From Limnohabitans sp. (lineage in GTDB: Bacteria; Pseudomonadota; Gammaproteobacteria; Burkholderiales; Burkholderiaceae_C), in assembly GCF_023910625.1 (NCBI RefSeq), contig NZ_JAAVVW010000003.1, forward strand, positions 2,418,001-2,482,000: 64,000 bases of DNA. The letters are read 5' to 3'. The position numbers were made by a program, and so were the translations under genes. Position 1 is the stretch's first letter; each line of letters begins with the position of its first letter. Under the pieces are notes generated by a model. The model did no database searches and had not been told where the DNA came from. It saw nothing but the letters and a program-made list of their open reading frames with translations. Shown here in pieces: positions 41,174-50,848 of the stretch.

Positions 41174-43054
41174 ATGAACCGTTACCCGGTCTGGAAATAT
41201 GTGGTCATCGTGATCGCCTTGTTGTTGGGTGCGGTCTACACCTTGCCCAATTTCTTTGGAGAGGCGCCTGCTGTGCAGGTGTCTTCGGGCAAGGCCACCA
41301 TCAAGGTGGACACTTCGACTTTGCAAAAAGTCGAAGATGCGCTCAACGCCAACAGCATCAACACTCGGGGTCTGGTGCTCGATGGGGGCTCGGTTCGGGT
41401 GCGCCTGGAGAGCACCGATGAGCAGCTCAAGGCCAAGGATGCCATCCAGAAAGCCTTGATCCCGGACGCCTCGGATCCGCAATTCGTGGTGGCCCTGAAT
41501 CTGGTGTCAAGATCACCCGGCTGGCTGACCGCCTTGTATGCCTCGCCCATGTACCTGGGCCTGGATTTGCGCGGTGGCGTGCACTTCATGCTGCAAGTGG
41601 ACATGCAAGCTGCGCTGAACCAGCGCGTGGAGGCCCTGACCGGGGAGTTGCGCAGTGTCATGCGCGAAAAAGACATTCGCCATGGCGGCATTTCACGCAA
41701 TGGCCAGAACATCGAAATCCGCGTGCGCGACGCGCAACAACAAGAAGCCGCCAAGCGCCTGATCACCGACCAGTTCCCCGATCTGCAAACGCGCGAAGTG
41801 ACCGATGGCGCCGAGCTGCGTTTGGGGGTCAACATCAAGCCTGAATCCGCCCGCAAGGTGCAAGAGCAAGCGCTCAAGCAAAACATCACCACACTTCACA
41901 ACCGGATCAACGAGCTGGGCGTGGCTGAGCCGGTGATCCAGCAGCAGGGGCTGGACCGCATCGTGGTGCAGTTGCCCGGTGTGCAGGACACGGCCAAGGC
42001 CAAAGACATTTTGGGCCGCACCGCCACCCTTGAGGTGCGCATGGTGGACGAAAGCACAGAAGCGCGTGCCGCCGAGCAGCCTGGGGGCATGGTGCCTTTT
42101 GGCACCGAGCGCTATTTGGAGCGCGATGGGCGTGCGTTGATCGTCAAAAAACAGGTGGTGCTCACGGGCGACAACCTGACCGATGCCCAGCCTGGCTTTG
42201 ACAGCCAGACCCAAGAGCCGGTCGTGAACCTGACGCTCGACGGCAAGGGCGCCCGCATCTTCAAGGATGTAACCCGCGACAACGTGGGCAAGCGCATGGC
42301 CATCATCTTGTTCGAAAAGGGCAAGGGCGAGGTGGTCACGGCCCCGGTGATCCGTGCCGAGATTGGCGGCGGTCGTGTGCAGATTTCTGGCCGCATGACC
42401 ACGGTTGAGGCCAACGACACCGCGCTGCTGCTGCGCGCTGGTTCATTGGCTGCGCCCATGGAGATCATCGAAGAGCGCACCATTGGCCCCAGCCTGGGCG
42501 CAGAAAACATCGCCAAAGGCTTCAACAGCGTGACCTGGGGTTTCCTGGTGATCGGGGCCTTCATGGTCATTTACTACGCCATGTTCGGCCTGTTCTCCGG
42601 CATTGCGCTGGGTGTGAACCTGCTGTTACTGGTGGCCATTTTGTCGACGCTGCAAGCGACCCTGACCCTGCCCGGCATGGCCGCGATGGCGCTGGCACTG
42701 GGCATGGCGATCGACTCGAACGTGCTGATCAACGAGCGTGTGCGTGAAGAGCTGCGAAATGGGGCAAGCCCCCAAGCGGCCATCCACGCGGGCTATGACC
42801 GCGCCTGGGCCACGATTTTTGACTCCAACATCACCACCTTGATCGCGGGTGTGGCCTTGCTGGCCTTTGGCTCCGGCCCGGTGCGCGGGTTTGCGGTGGT
42901 GCACACCATCGGCATTTTGACGAGCATGTTCTCGGCGGTGTTCTTCTCGCGAGGTCTGGTCAATCTTTGGTATGGCGGCCAAAAGAAACTCAAATCGGTG
43001 TCGATCGGCACCGTCTGGCGGCCCGAGGCTGGCACTGCGGTGAAAGCCGACTAA
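41174..43054 (+). CDS. secD: Protein-export membrane protein SecD
   Basis: 626 aa. One N-terminal membrane helix (VWKYVVIVIALLLGAVYTLP), a large periplasmic domain with the signatures DLRGGVHFMLQVDM and RTATLEVRMVD, then five helices in the C-terminal SecDF domain (LGMAIDSNVLINERVREELR). It uses the proton gradient to complete protein translocation with SecF. It lies 69 bases after yajC; secF follows by 12 bases. Confidence 0.97.
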   Translation: MNRYPVWKYVVIVIALLLGAVYTLPNFFGEAPAVQVSSGKATIKVDTSTLQKVEDALNANSINTRGLVLDGGSVRVRLESTDEQLKAKDAIQKALIPDASDPQFVVALNLVSRSPGWLTALYASPMYLGLDLRGGVHFMLQVDMQAALNQRVEALTGELRSVMREKDIRHGGISRNGQNIEIRVRDAQQQEAAKRLITDQFPDLQTREVTDGAELRLGVNIKPESARKVQEQALKQNITTLHNRINELGVAEPVIQQQGLDRIVVQLPGVQDTAKAKDILGRTATLEVRMVDESTEARAAEQPGGMVPFGTERYLERDGRALIVKKQVVLTGDNLTDAQPGFDSQTQEPVVNLTLDGKGARIFKDVTRDNVGKRMAIILFEKGKGEVVTAPVIRAEIGGGRVQISGRMTTVEANDTALLLRAGSLAAPMEIIEERTIGPSLGAENIAKGFNSVTWGFLVIGAFMVIYYAMFGLFSGIALGVNLLLLVAILSTLQATLTLPGMAAMALALGMAIDSNVLINERVREELRNGASPQAAIHAGYDRAWATIFDSNITTLIAGVALLAFGSGPVRGFAVVHTIGILTSMFSAVFFSRGLVNLWYGGQKKLKSVSIGTVWRPEAGTAVKAD

Positions 43055-43066
43055 GGGTAAAAGACC

Positions 43067-44017
43067 ATGGAATTGTTCAAAATCAAAAAAGACATCCCGT
43101 TCATGCGCCATGCCTTGGTGCTCAACGCGATCTCCTTCATCACCTTCGCTTTGGCGGTGTTTTTCTTGTTCAGCCGGGGTCTGCACCTGTCGGTGGAGTT
43201 CACGGGCGGCACCTTGATGGAGGTGAGCTACAGCCAGCCCGCCGACCTGCAAAAGGTGCGCGGCACGGTGGCCACACTCGGTTATGGCGAAGTGTTTGTG
43301 CAGAACTTTGGCTCGGCACGCGATGTGATGATCAGGTTGCCCACGCAAAAAGGTGTGAACTCGGCCCAGCAAAGCGAAAAAGTCTTGTCAGCCCTGAAAG
43401 CCAACGACCCCGATGTGACCCTGCGCCGCGCCGAATTTGTGGGTCCGCAAGTGGGCGACGAACTGGTGGAAGACGGCCTGATGGCGCTGGCCTTTGTGGT
43501 GGGCGGCATCATGCTGTACTTGGCCATTCGCTTCGAGTGGAAGTTCGCCGTCTCGGCCATCATTGCCAACTTGCACGATGTGGTCATCATCCTGGGCTTT
43601 TTTGCCTTCTTCCAGTGGGAGTTTTCACTGGCGGTGCTGGCGGCGGTGCTGGCGGTGCTGGGTTATTCGGTGAACGAGTCGGTGGTGATTTTTGACCGAA
43701 TTCGCGAGAACTTCCGACGCTACCGCAAGATGAACACGGTGGAGATCATCGACAACGCGATCACCTCCACCATCAGCCGCACCATCATCACCCACGGATC
43801 GACCCAGATCATGGTGTTGTCCATGCTGCTGTTTGGCGGCGAGACGCTGTATTACTTCGCGCTGGCTTTGACGATTGGCATTTGCTTTGGCATTTACTCG
43901 TCGGTGTTTGTGGGCGCTGCGGTGGCCATGTGGCTGGGCATCAGCCGTGAAGACATGGTCAAGCCGATCAAGAAAGACAACGACCCAAGCGACGAAAACT
44001 CGGGCGCGGTGGTCTGA
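43067..44017 (+). CDS. secF: Protein-export membrane protein SecF
   Basis: 316 aa. AAGGG before the ATG. N-terminal helix, periplasmic loop FTGGTLMEVSYSQPADLQKV, then five helices with NLHDVVIILGFFAF, LGYSVNESVVIFDRIREN and STQIMVLSMLLFGG, the SecF core. Partner of SecD in proton-driven export. Last gene of the operon; it converges on dprA with four bases between stops. Confidence 0.97.
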   Translation: MELFKIKKDIPFMRHALVLNAISFITFALAVFFLFSRGLHLSVEFTGGTLMEVSYSQPADLQKVRGTVATLGYGEVFVQNFGSARDVMIRLPTQKGVNSAQQSEKVLSALKANDPDVTLRRAEFVGPQVGDELVEDGLMALAFVVGGIMLYLAIRFEWKFAVSAIIANLHDVVIILGFFAFFQWEFSLAVLAAVLAVLGYSVNESVVIFDRIRENFRRYRKMNTVEIIDNAITSTISRTIITHGSTQIMVLSMLLFGGETLYYFALALTIGICFGIYSSVFVGAAVAMWLGISREDMVKPIKKDNDPSDENSGAVV

Positions 44018-44021
44018 GTTT

Positions 44022-45185
44022 TCAGGCCGATCCGATTCGCTGAAACAGGCCGCCAGGCAAACGCCCAACCAGGCCTGTCAGTTCCAGCTCCAGCAACTGT
44101 GCCTGCAATTGTGATGTGGGCCATCCGCAGCGCGCTTGCAGGGCGTCCAGACTCACTGGGTCATGGCCCATGGCCCGCAGCAGTTCGGCTTCCGGTGAAT
44201 CGTCCTTGCCCGTGTGTGGCGAGTCGCCCGGTTCTGGTGCCAGGGGCAGGCAGCGCTGCGCCAGCGAGTCGGGCAGGCGCAATTCTTCGAGCACATCCTG
44301 GGCCGATTCCACCAGCTTGGCACCTTGTTTGATCAGCAGATGACAGCCTTTGGACTGGGGCGAGTGGATCGAGCCGGGGATGGCCATCACATCGCGCCCC
44401 TGCTCCAGCGCTTGCTTTGCCGTGATGAGCGAGCCCGATTGCAAGGCAGCCTCGACCACCAGTGTGGCCTGTGAGAGGCCTGATATCAGGCGATTGCGAC
44501 GCGGAAAGTTGGGTGGCAAGGGGGGCGTGCCCAGGGGGTATTCGCTCAGGATCAGTCCGTTTTGTGCAATGCGGTGCGCCAGGTCCCGGTGCTGACGCGG
44601 GTAGACCCGGTCCAGTCCGGTGCCGACGATGGCGATGGTGGCCAGGCCTGGTCCGGTATGTCCCTGCAGAGCGCCTTCGTGCGCAGCGCCATCCACGCCC
44701 AAGGCCAGGCCCGAGATGATCGTCAAACCACTGGCAGCCAGACTGCGGGCAAATTCGCGGGCGTTGTCCGCGCCTTGGGGGCTGGGGTTGCGACTGCCTA
44801 CGATGGCCAGTGATGGCTTGCCGGACAGCGAGCCCAGTTGGGAGGTTTGCCCCATGCCGTAGAGCATGAGTGGCGGGTCAGGGATGTCGAGCCAGACCCC
44901 CGGGTAGTCGGCATCACCGAGCGTCAGCACGCAACAGCCCTGTTGGGCATGTTGGTCCAGCCAATCCAGGGTTTCCTGCGTGAGCGCGGCACAACCCTCG
45001 GGCATGCGCTGCACTGCCTGGGCTTGAAGCGGGCTGAGCACTTGGCACAAGGCGGCTTCGGTTTGCTGAAAAATCAGCTCGGGCTCGCCAAAGGCAGCCA
45101 AAAGCCGGCGCGCGCTTTCAGGGCCCACGCCGGGTGTCATGCTCAGGCGCAGCCAAGCGCCCAGTTCTTTTGGGGTGTTGACCAT
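44022..45185 (-). CDS. dprA: DNA-processing protein DprA
   Basis: 387 aa from ATG 45185, chosen because GGGAG lies six bases upstream; an in-frame ATG eight codons earlier lacks one. A helix-hairpin-type N-terminus precedes the Rossmann domain: LAIVGSRNPSPQGADNAREF, SGLALGVDGAAHEGAL and AIPGSIHSPQSKGCHLLIKQ. A winged-helix-like C-terminus ends the chain. It loads RecA on incoming ssDNA during natural transformation. Convergent to secF; def-fmt lie on the other side, a common neighbourhood. Confidence 0.95.
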   Translation of the reverse strand: MVNTPKELGAWLRLSMTPGVGPESARRLLAAFGEPELIFQQTEAALCQVLSPLQAQAVQRMPEGCAALTQETLDWLDQHAQQGCCVLTLGDADYPGVWLDIPDPPLMLYGMGQTSQLGSLSGKPSLAIVGSRNPSPQGADNAREFARSLAASGLTIISGLALGVDGAAHEGALQGHTGPGLATIAIVGTGLDRVYPRQHRDLAHRIAQNGLILSEYPLGTPPLPPNFPRRNRLISGLSQATLVVEAALQSGSLITAKQALEQGRDVMAIPGSIHSPQSKGCHLLIKQGAKLVESAQDVLEELRLPDSLAQRCLPLAPEPGDSPHTGKDDSPEAELLRAMGHDPVSLDALQARCGWPTSQLQAQLLELELTGLVGRLPGGLFQRIGSA

Positions 45186-45373
45186 CTTGTCTCCCTGCAC
45201 GGCCATCATGGCCGTTCTGGTTTTTGTGGGTGCTGTGATTGTGTTGCAAAGTCAGATGCGCGCCAAGTCCATAAAATGAAAGCCCCAGCTAGAGCCCACC
45301 ATGCTCCCCCCGATTTCAAGTCTATTCAGCGCCTGCGGCTGTTTATTTGGGAAAACGACGATCTGGATGCCCC

Positions 45374-45637
45374 ATGGTGCAGGGCTATACCCGTGTGGCC
45401 AGCCACCAGGATCAGGTGTTGGGCCTCCAGCCCCACCCGGAGTTCACGCCCGAGATGTGTGCATTTTTGTGGCACAAGCGCCGGGCGCTTTGGGGTGAGG
45501 ACCACGACTTTCGCGGAATGAGCAGTTTGCCCAAAACGCATGATGGTTTGGCGCTGGCGGGTTTCATGATCCATTTTGTCCAATATGGGTTATCGGGCGG
45601 TGGTGCTGGGGGCGTGCACCGAAATGACCGAAAATAA
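45374..45637 (+). pseudogene. Glutamine-amidotransferase C-terminal remnant
   Basis: The frame reads GYTRVASHQDQVLGLQPHPE then FTPEMCAFLWHKRRALWGED, which matches the C-terminal third of class I glutamine amidotransferases (the catalytic-type HPE is present). The nucleophile Cys and N-terminal two thirds are missing. Upstream, 45186-45373 holds the dprA promoter side and no gene. It ends 26 bases before def. Confidence 0.6.
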
Positions 45638-45663
45638 ACACATTCTTGTTGACCTTCAAAACC

Positions 45664-46170
45664 ATGGCACTGCTCACCATCCTTTGTTACCCCGACCCTC
45701 GCCTGCACAAGGTGGCCCAGCCTGTGCAGGCGGTAGACGCGCGCGTGCACGCCCTGATCGACGACATGCTGGAGACCATGTACGAGGCGGGCGGCATTGG
45801 CCTGGCGGCCACGCAGGTGGATGTGCACGAGCGTCTGGTGGTGATCGACACCTCTGAAGAGCGCAACCAACCGATGGTGCTGATCAACCCCGAGATCACC
45901 TGGATGAACGACGAGCGCGTGAAGGGGGAAGAGGGCTGCTTGTCGGTGCCCGGCATTTACGACGGCGTGGAGCGCGCCACCGCCCTCAAAGTGACGGCCC
46001 TGGACCGCAACGGTCAATCGCGCACCCTCGAGGCCGAGGGCATGCTGGCCATCTGCATCCAGCACGAGTTGGACCACCTGATGGGCAAGGTGTTTGTGGA
46101 ATACCTCTCGCCGCTCAAGCAAGGCCGCATCAAGACCAAGATGGTCAAAGCCCAAAAAGCCGGACGCTGA
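45664..46170 (+). CDS. def: Peptide deformylase
   Basis: 168 aa, usual length. Three active-site motifs are intact: [17 protein letters not shown] (metal-binding Cys) and QHELDHL (HExxH). It removes the formyl group from nascent N-terminal Met with Fe2+ at the active site. It lies eight bases before fmt, forming the classic def-fmt pair. Confidence 0.97.
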   Translation: MALLTILCYPDPRLHKVAQPVQAVDARVHALIDDMLETMYEAGGIGLAATQVDVHERLVVIDTSEERNQPMVLINPEITWMNDERVKGEEGCLSVPGIYDGVERATALKVTALDRNGQSRTLEAEGMLAICIQHELDHLMGKVFVEYLSPLKQGRIKTKMVKAQKAGR

Positions 46171-46177
46171 GCACGGC

Positions 46178-47152
46178 ATGCGGCTGATTTTTGCGGGCAC
46201 GCCCGAATTTGCGCAGGTGGCCGTGGCGGCCCTGCACGCCGCTGGCCACGAGATCGTCCTGGTCCTGACCCAGCCTGACCGACCTGCAGGGCGCGGCATG
46301 AAGCTGCAACCTTCGCCTGTCAAGCAGTGGGCCGTGGACCATGCGGTTCCAGTGGCTCAGCCGCGCAGCTTGCGGCTCGATGGCAAATACCCCGAAGACG
46401 CGGCTGCCGCCCGCCAGACTTTGCTGGACGCAAAACTCGACCATCAGGCCGACGCCATGATCGTGGCGGCTTACGGCCTGATCCTGCCGCAGTGGGTGCT
46501 GCACTTGCTGCCCAAGGGGTGCCTGAACATCCACGCCTCTTTGTTGCCACGCTGGCGCGGGGCCGCGCCGATTCACCGTGCCATCGAGGCAGGCGATGCG
46601 CAAACCGGCATCACCATCATGCAGATGGACGCGGGCCTGGACACCGGCGACATGTTGCTGGTTTTGCCCTGCGCCATCGCGCCCACCGACACCACCGCCG
46701 TGCTGCACAACCGCCTGGCTGCGCTGGGCGGGCAGGCCATCGTGCAAGCGCTGGCCTCACTCGATGCCTTGCCGCACCAGCCCCAGCCCGATGAAGGCGT
46801 GACCTATGCGCACAAGATCGACAAGGCCGAAGCGGCGCTGGACTGGGCCTTGAGCGCCGAGGTGCTGGCGCGGCGCATCCGGGCCTTTGATCCGTTTCCG
46901 GGCATGACCGTGCCATTAACCACAGATTCGGGCGTGGAAACCCTCAAGCTCTGGCAAGCCACGGCGCAAGCGTCCGTGCAGACCGCTCAACCCGGCACCG
47001 TGCTCAGCGCCGATGCCTCGGGCGTGCGCGTGGCCTGCGGTGAGGGTCAGCTGTGCCTGACGCAGTTGCAGCGGCCCGGTGGCAAGCGCCTGGGTGCAGC
47101 CGACTTTTTGCGTGGCTGCCCCTTGCAGCCTGGCCAGCGTTTGGTGGCCTGA
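46178..47152 (+). CDS. fmt: Methionyl-tRNA formyltransferase
   Basis: 324 aa. N-terminal formyltransferase fold: [34 protein letters not shown], and the catalytic block [20 protein letters not shown] (Asn-His-Asp set with DTGDML). OB-fold C-terminus. It formylates Met-tRNAfMet with 10-formyl-THF. Its TGA overlaps the next ATG by one base. Confidence 0.97.
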   Translation: MRLIFAGTPEFAQVAVAALHAAGHEIVLVLTQPDRPAGRGMKLQPSPVKQWAVDHAVPVAQPRSLRLDGKYPEDAAAARQTLLDAKLDHQADAMIVAAYGLILPQWVLHLLPKGCLNIHASLLPRWRGAAPIHRAIEAGDAQTGITIMQMDAGLDTGDMLLVLPCAIAPTDTTAVLHNRLAALGGQAIVQALASLDALPHQPQPDEGVTYAHKIDKAEAALDWALSAEVLARRIRAFDPFPGMTVPLTTDSGVETLKLWQATAQASVQTAQPGTVLSADASGVRVACGEGQLCLTQLQRPGGKRLGAADFLRGCPLQPGQRLVA

Positions 47153-47883
47153 TGTTTTTTCGGCCCACGCTCTACCGCCGCGCCGAGTTCTGGCAAGGCT
47201 TTCGTGATTTGGCCCCGCAAGCGCCGGGTGTGGCAGCTTGGGGCCTGATGACGGGCGTGGCCATGGTCAAGTCGGGCATGAGCGTGTTCGAGGCGGTGGC
47301 CATGACCCTGCTGGTGTTTGCGGGCAGCTCGCAGCTGGCGGCCATTCCGCTGTTGGTGGCTGGCGCCCCGGCTTGGGTGATTTTGGCCACCGGCTTTTGC
47401 GTGAACCTGCGCTTTGTGGTGTTCAGCCTGCACCTTCGGCCATATCTGATGCACCTGCCCCGTTGGCAGCGCATGTGTCATGGTTACTTTACCGCCGACA
47501 TCAGCTATGTGTTGTTCACCCGGCGTTTTCACGAACCGGGTGGCTCCGAGGCCGAACGCATACACCAGGAGGCCTATCTGGCGGGCAACTATTTTCTGAA
47601 TTGGGCCAGCTGGATGGTGGCCAGTTTGCTGGGCATTGGGCTGGCCAATCTGATCCCGCCCGAATGGGGTTTGGGCTTTGCGGGCATTTTGTGTTTGCTG
47701 GGGATTCAGTGCTCACTGGCCAGTTCGCGCATGCGCATCTTGTCGGCGGCGGTGGCGGGTGTGGCCGCAGTGGCCGCATACCACCTGCCGCTCAAACTCA
47801 ACATCGTGGTGGCCATTGCGGTGGCCGTGATCCTGTGCCTGACGGTCGAAAAAATCCGTCCAGAACACAAGGTGGCGGCATGA
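47152..47883 (+). CDS. azlC: AzlC-family branched-chain amino-acid exporter subunit
   Basis: 243 aa. Starts at the fmt stop (TGATG). AzlC pattern: FRDLAPQAPGVAAWGLMTGV, VFAGSSQLAAIPLLVAGAP, NLRFVVFSLHLRPYL and about six membrane helices. With AzlD it exports branched-chain amino acids in known systems. Its TGA overlaps the azlD ATG by four bases. Confidence 0.92.
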   Translation: MFFRPTLYRRAEFWQGFRDLAPQAPGVAAWGLMTGVAMVKSGMSVFEAVAMTLLVFAGSSQLAAIPLLVAGAPAWVILATGFCVNLRFVVFSLHLRPYLMHLPRWQRMCHGYFTADISYVLFTRRFHEPGGSEAERIHQEAYLAGNYFLNWASWMVASLLGIGLANLIPPEWGLGFAGILCLLGIQCSLASSRMRILSAAVAGVAAVAAYHLPLKLNIVVAIAVAVILCLTVEKIRPEHKVAA

Positions 47884-48215
47884 ACGGCACAGACTTGTGG
47901 ACCCTGGCGGTGATCGTGGGCTTGGCTGTGGTCACCGTGGTGGCGCGCAGTTTCTTTTTCATCTCCAGCAAATCCTGGCAACTGCCGCATTGGGCGCAGC
48001 GTGGTCTGCAGTACGCTCCGATTGCCGCTTTGTCGGCGGTGGTGGTGCCAGAAATCATCACTGTGCAGGGTGATTTGATCGGCACCTGGCAAGACGCGCG
48101 ATTGTTCGCTGCACTGGCTGGGGTGGCAGCTTATTTTTGGCGGCGCGATGTACTGGTCACGATTGTGGTGGGGATGGCGGTGTACCTGCCTTTGCGTCTG
48201 GGGCTGGGCTGGTAA
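47880..48215 (+). CDS. azlD: AzlD-family exporter subunit
   Basis: 111 aa, four membrane helices, with FFFISSKSWQLPHWAQRGLQ, then YAPIAALSAVVVPEII, the usual AzlD pattern. Small partner of AzlC and translationally coupled to it. No regulator of the pair is nearby. Confidence 0.92.
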   Translation: MNGTDLWTLAVIVGLAVVTVVARSFFFISSKSWQLPHWAQRGLQYAPIAALSAVVVPEIITVQGDLIGTWQDARLFAALAGVAAYFWRRDVLVTIVVGMAVYLPLRLGLGW

Positions 48216-48319
48216 TTCACGCCGGCTTTGTTTGGCGTTCGTACCCGGGGGCGTCCATCGCGGTCAATCCAGGCTTTTAAAATCAACGCGAATTGATCCA
48301 TCTACTTTTTCTTCACACC

Positions 48320-49537
48320 ATGAACGTCATCCGTTTTTCTGATTTGTGTGCCAACGGCCAAGCCGCTGGCCAACGCGTTTTCATCCGCGCCGACTTGAAT
48401 GTGCCGCAAGCCGATGACGGCAGCATCACCGAGGACACCCGCATCCGCGCCAGCGTGCCCTGCATCCAGATGGCGCTGGCAGCCGGTGCGGCCGTGATGG
48501 TCACATCGCATCTGGGCCGTCCGACCGAGGGCGAGTTCAAGCCCGAAGATTCGCTGGCCCCGGTGGCCAAACGTCTGGGTGAATTGTTGGGCCGCGAAGT
48601 GCCTTTGATCGCCAACTGGGTAGGTTCAGAAGGCAACGCCAGTGTTGCGGGCGTGACCGTCGCCCCCGGCCAGGTGGTGCTGCTCGAAAACTGCCGCGTC
48701 AACAAAGGCGAGAAAAAGAACGACGAAGCGCTGGCCCGCAAGATGGCCAAGTTGTGCGACATCTACGTGAACGACGCCTTTGGCACCGCCCACCGCGCCG
48801 AAGGCACCACCTACGGCATCGCCCAGTTTGCGCCCATCGCCTGCGCTGGCCCCTTGCTGGCGGCCGAGATCGATGCCATCACCCAGGCCTTGACCAACCC
48901 CAAACGCCCGTTGGTTGCCATCGTGGCGGGCAGCAAGGTGTCCACCAAGCTGACCATCTTGAAGAGCCTGTCCAAAAACGTGGACCAGTTGATCGTGGGC
49001 GGCGGCATTGCCAACACCTTCATGCTGGCGGCGGGTCTGAAGATCGGCAAAAGCTTGGCCGAAGCCGATTTGGTGACCGAGGCCAAAGCCGTGATCGAGG
49101 CCATGAAGGCGCGTGGGGCCGAAGTGCCGATTCCGACCGATGTGGTGGTGGCCAAAACTTTTGCGGCCGACGCCGTGGCCACGGTGAAAAAAGCCACCGA
49201 CGTGGCCGACGACGACATGATTTTGGACATTGGCCCCGAGACGGCGGCCCAGCTCGCCGCGCAGCTCAAGCAAGCGGGCACGATTGTGTGGAACGGCCCG
49301 GTGGGCGTGTTCGAGTTTGCGGCCTTTGAAAACGGCACCCAGGTCATTGCCCAGGCGATTGCCGAGTCGAGCGCGTTCAGCATCGCAGGCGGCGGGGACA
49401 CGCTGGCGGCGATTGCCAAATACGGCATCGAAGAGCAGGTGGGCTACATCTCGACCGGTGGTGGCGCGTTCCTGGAAATTCTGGAAGGCAAGACTTTGCC
49501 CGCCTTCGAGATTTTGGCCAAGCGCGCTGCAGACTGA
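48320..49537 (+). CDS. pgk: Phosphoglycerate kinase
   Basis: 405 aa, full length. Substrate site RADLNVPQ and [11 protein letters not shown]; nucleotide site [15 protein letters not shown] and [12 protein letters not shown]. It transfers phosphate from 1,3-bisphosphoglycerate to ADP. A TAAAAT box lies about 40 bases upstream. Glycolysis genes pyk and fba follow after a desaturase gene on the other strand. Confidence 0.98.
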   Translation: MNVIRFSDLCANGQAAGQRVFIRADLNVPQADDGSITEDTRIRASVPCIQMALAAGAAVMVTSHLGRPTEGEFKPEDSLAPVAKRLGELLGREVPLIANWVGSEGNASVAGVTVAPGQVVLLENCRVNKGEKKNDEALARKMAKLCDIYVNDAFGTAHRAEGTTYGIAQFAPIACAGPLLAAEIDAITQALTNPKRPLVAIVAGSKVSTKLTILKSLSKNVDQLIVGGGIANTFMLAAGLKIGKSLAEADLVTEAKAVIEAMKARGAEVPIPTDVVVAKTFAADAVATVKKATDVADDDMILDIGPETAAQLAAQLKQAGTIVWNGPVGVFEFAAFENGTQVIAQAIAESSAFSIAGGGDTLAAIAKYGIEEQVGYISTGGGAFLEILEGKTLPAFEILAKRAAD

Positions 49538-49551
49538 GCGCGTTGACCCGA

Positions 49552-50664
49552 TCAGGCCTGAGCCGCCGGTGGCAAGTTGCCGCGCACCGGGCTGGTCATG
49601 CTGCCTTTGAAGTCGGTCCAGCATTCACGGCCGAAATCGTACAGTTTGCAGTTTTGAGCGGTCTCGAAGTACCACTTCCAGGAGAAGGGTTGCACGATGA
49701 TGCGGCCCGGCAGCATTTCTTCAAGCTTGGCCTGGGCTTGCTTCAAGCGATACAGCGGAATGCTCATGTCCACATGGTGGGCGGTGTGCTCCATGATGTG
49801 GTGCATCATGCCGCCAATGTTGAACGGAAAGGTCAGGTGCACCGTGGTGGACACAAAGGGCGCGGCCTTGGTCCAAGCGGCTTTGTTGTCGTGCCAGGAC
49901 ACCTTGACGTGGGTGTGGTGCACATAGACCACAAAGCCGATCATGGTGTTCCAGAAAAAGAAGGGGATCGCCACGCCCATGAGCAAGGACAGCCAGACCG
50001 ACTGCCCGGTGTAGAGGGCCGCCGCAGTGATGGTGGCGATCCACAGCACGGCAAAGGCGCTGACCAGCAGGCTGTCCTTGAAGAAAATCGGGCGACGGGT
50101 GGGCATGTGGGTCTTGTTGGGGAAGAACTCGCGCTTCCACCAGATCTCGATCATGTAATACAGGCCCGGTGCCCAGCCGCTGCGGTAGGCGCGCTCGAGC
50201 AGCTTTTGCATGGGGCTCAGGGCTTCAAATTCGGCGGCAGTCAGGGGTGTCCAGACAAAGTCCACGCCTTTGAGGTTGGTGTAGCCGTGGTGCACCACGT
50301 TGTGGCCGGTATCCCACAGGCTGTAAGGCGTGAGCGAAGGCAAAAACGCGATACGGCCCAGCACCTTGTTCAGTTCGCGGTGGGGTGTCAGGCTTTGGTG
50401 GCAAGCGTCATGGCCGATGATGAAAAGGCGACCAATCACGAAACCGGCGGCCAGGGCGCAGAGCACTTTGAGCCACACCGATTCCAAAGCGATGGTGCCT
50501 GCAATCAGTGCAAAGAACAGGGCGTAGTCAAAAGCCAGCAACACAAAAGCGCGTGCCGTACTGCGCCCGGACAAGGGCACCAGCCATTCGCGCAAGGTTT
50601 TGCGGTGCGGCAGGGGTTGGTCCAAGTCAATCGGCTGATCGGCGGTAGGGGGTAAGGCAGTCAT
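49552..50664 (-). CDS. Membrane fatty-acid desaturase
   Basis: 370 aa with the three His boxes of acyl-lipid desaturases: HDACHQ (about 105), HNVVHH (about 141) and HTAHHVD (about 304), on a frame of four membrane helices (AFDYALFFALIAGTIAL and others). A di-iron enzyme that introduces a double bond into acyl chains, probably a membrane-fluidity function; regiospecificity cannot be read from sequence. Convergent to pgk and divergent from pyk. Confidence 0.9.
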   Translation of the reverse strand: MTALPPTADQPIDLDQPLPHRKTLREWLVPLSGRSTARAFVLLAFDYALFFALIAGTIALESVWLKVLCALAAGFVIGRLFIIGHDACHQSLTPHRELNKVLGRIAFLPSLTPYSLWDTGHNVVHHGYTNLKGVDFVWTPLTAAEFEALSPMQKLLERAYRSGWAPGLYYMIEIWWKREFFPNKTHMPTRRPIFFKDSLLVSAFAVLWIATITAAALYTGQSVWLSLLMGVAIPFFFWNTMIGFVVYVHHTHVKVSWHDNKAAWTKAAPFVSTTVHLTFPFNIGGMMHHIMEHTAHHVDMSIPLYRLKQAQAKLEEMLPGRIIVQPFSWKWYFETAQNCKLYDFGRECWTDFKGSMTSPVRGNLPPAAQA

Positions 50665-50848
50665 GGGTCAGGAATGTAATTCTCTTGTGCGCAAGTTTAG
50701 CTGCTTGACGTTGCAAAGCCCTGACTGCGATCAATTCAAGGGCTTTGGCAGGGGTATGGAGCCGCTCTGAGAGCGAAGCTGCCGGATGTCGCTGGGATGT
50801 AACGCGTTTCGTGTGAGAATTGAAACCAAATTACATGGAGATCTTCAA

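Noticed and set aside
45276-45521. Plus-strand frame starting MKAPARAHHAPP before def
   Set aside because: It overlaps the amidotransferase remnant in another frame and turns into Arg/Ser-rich noise.
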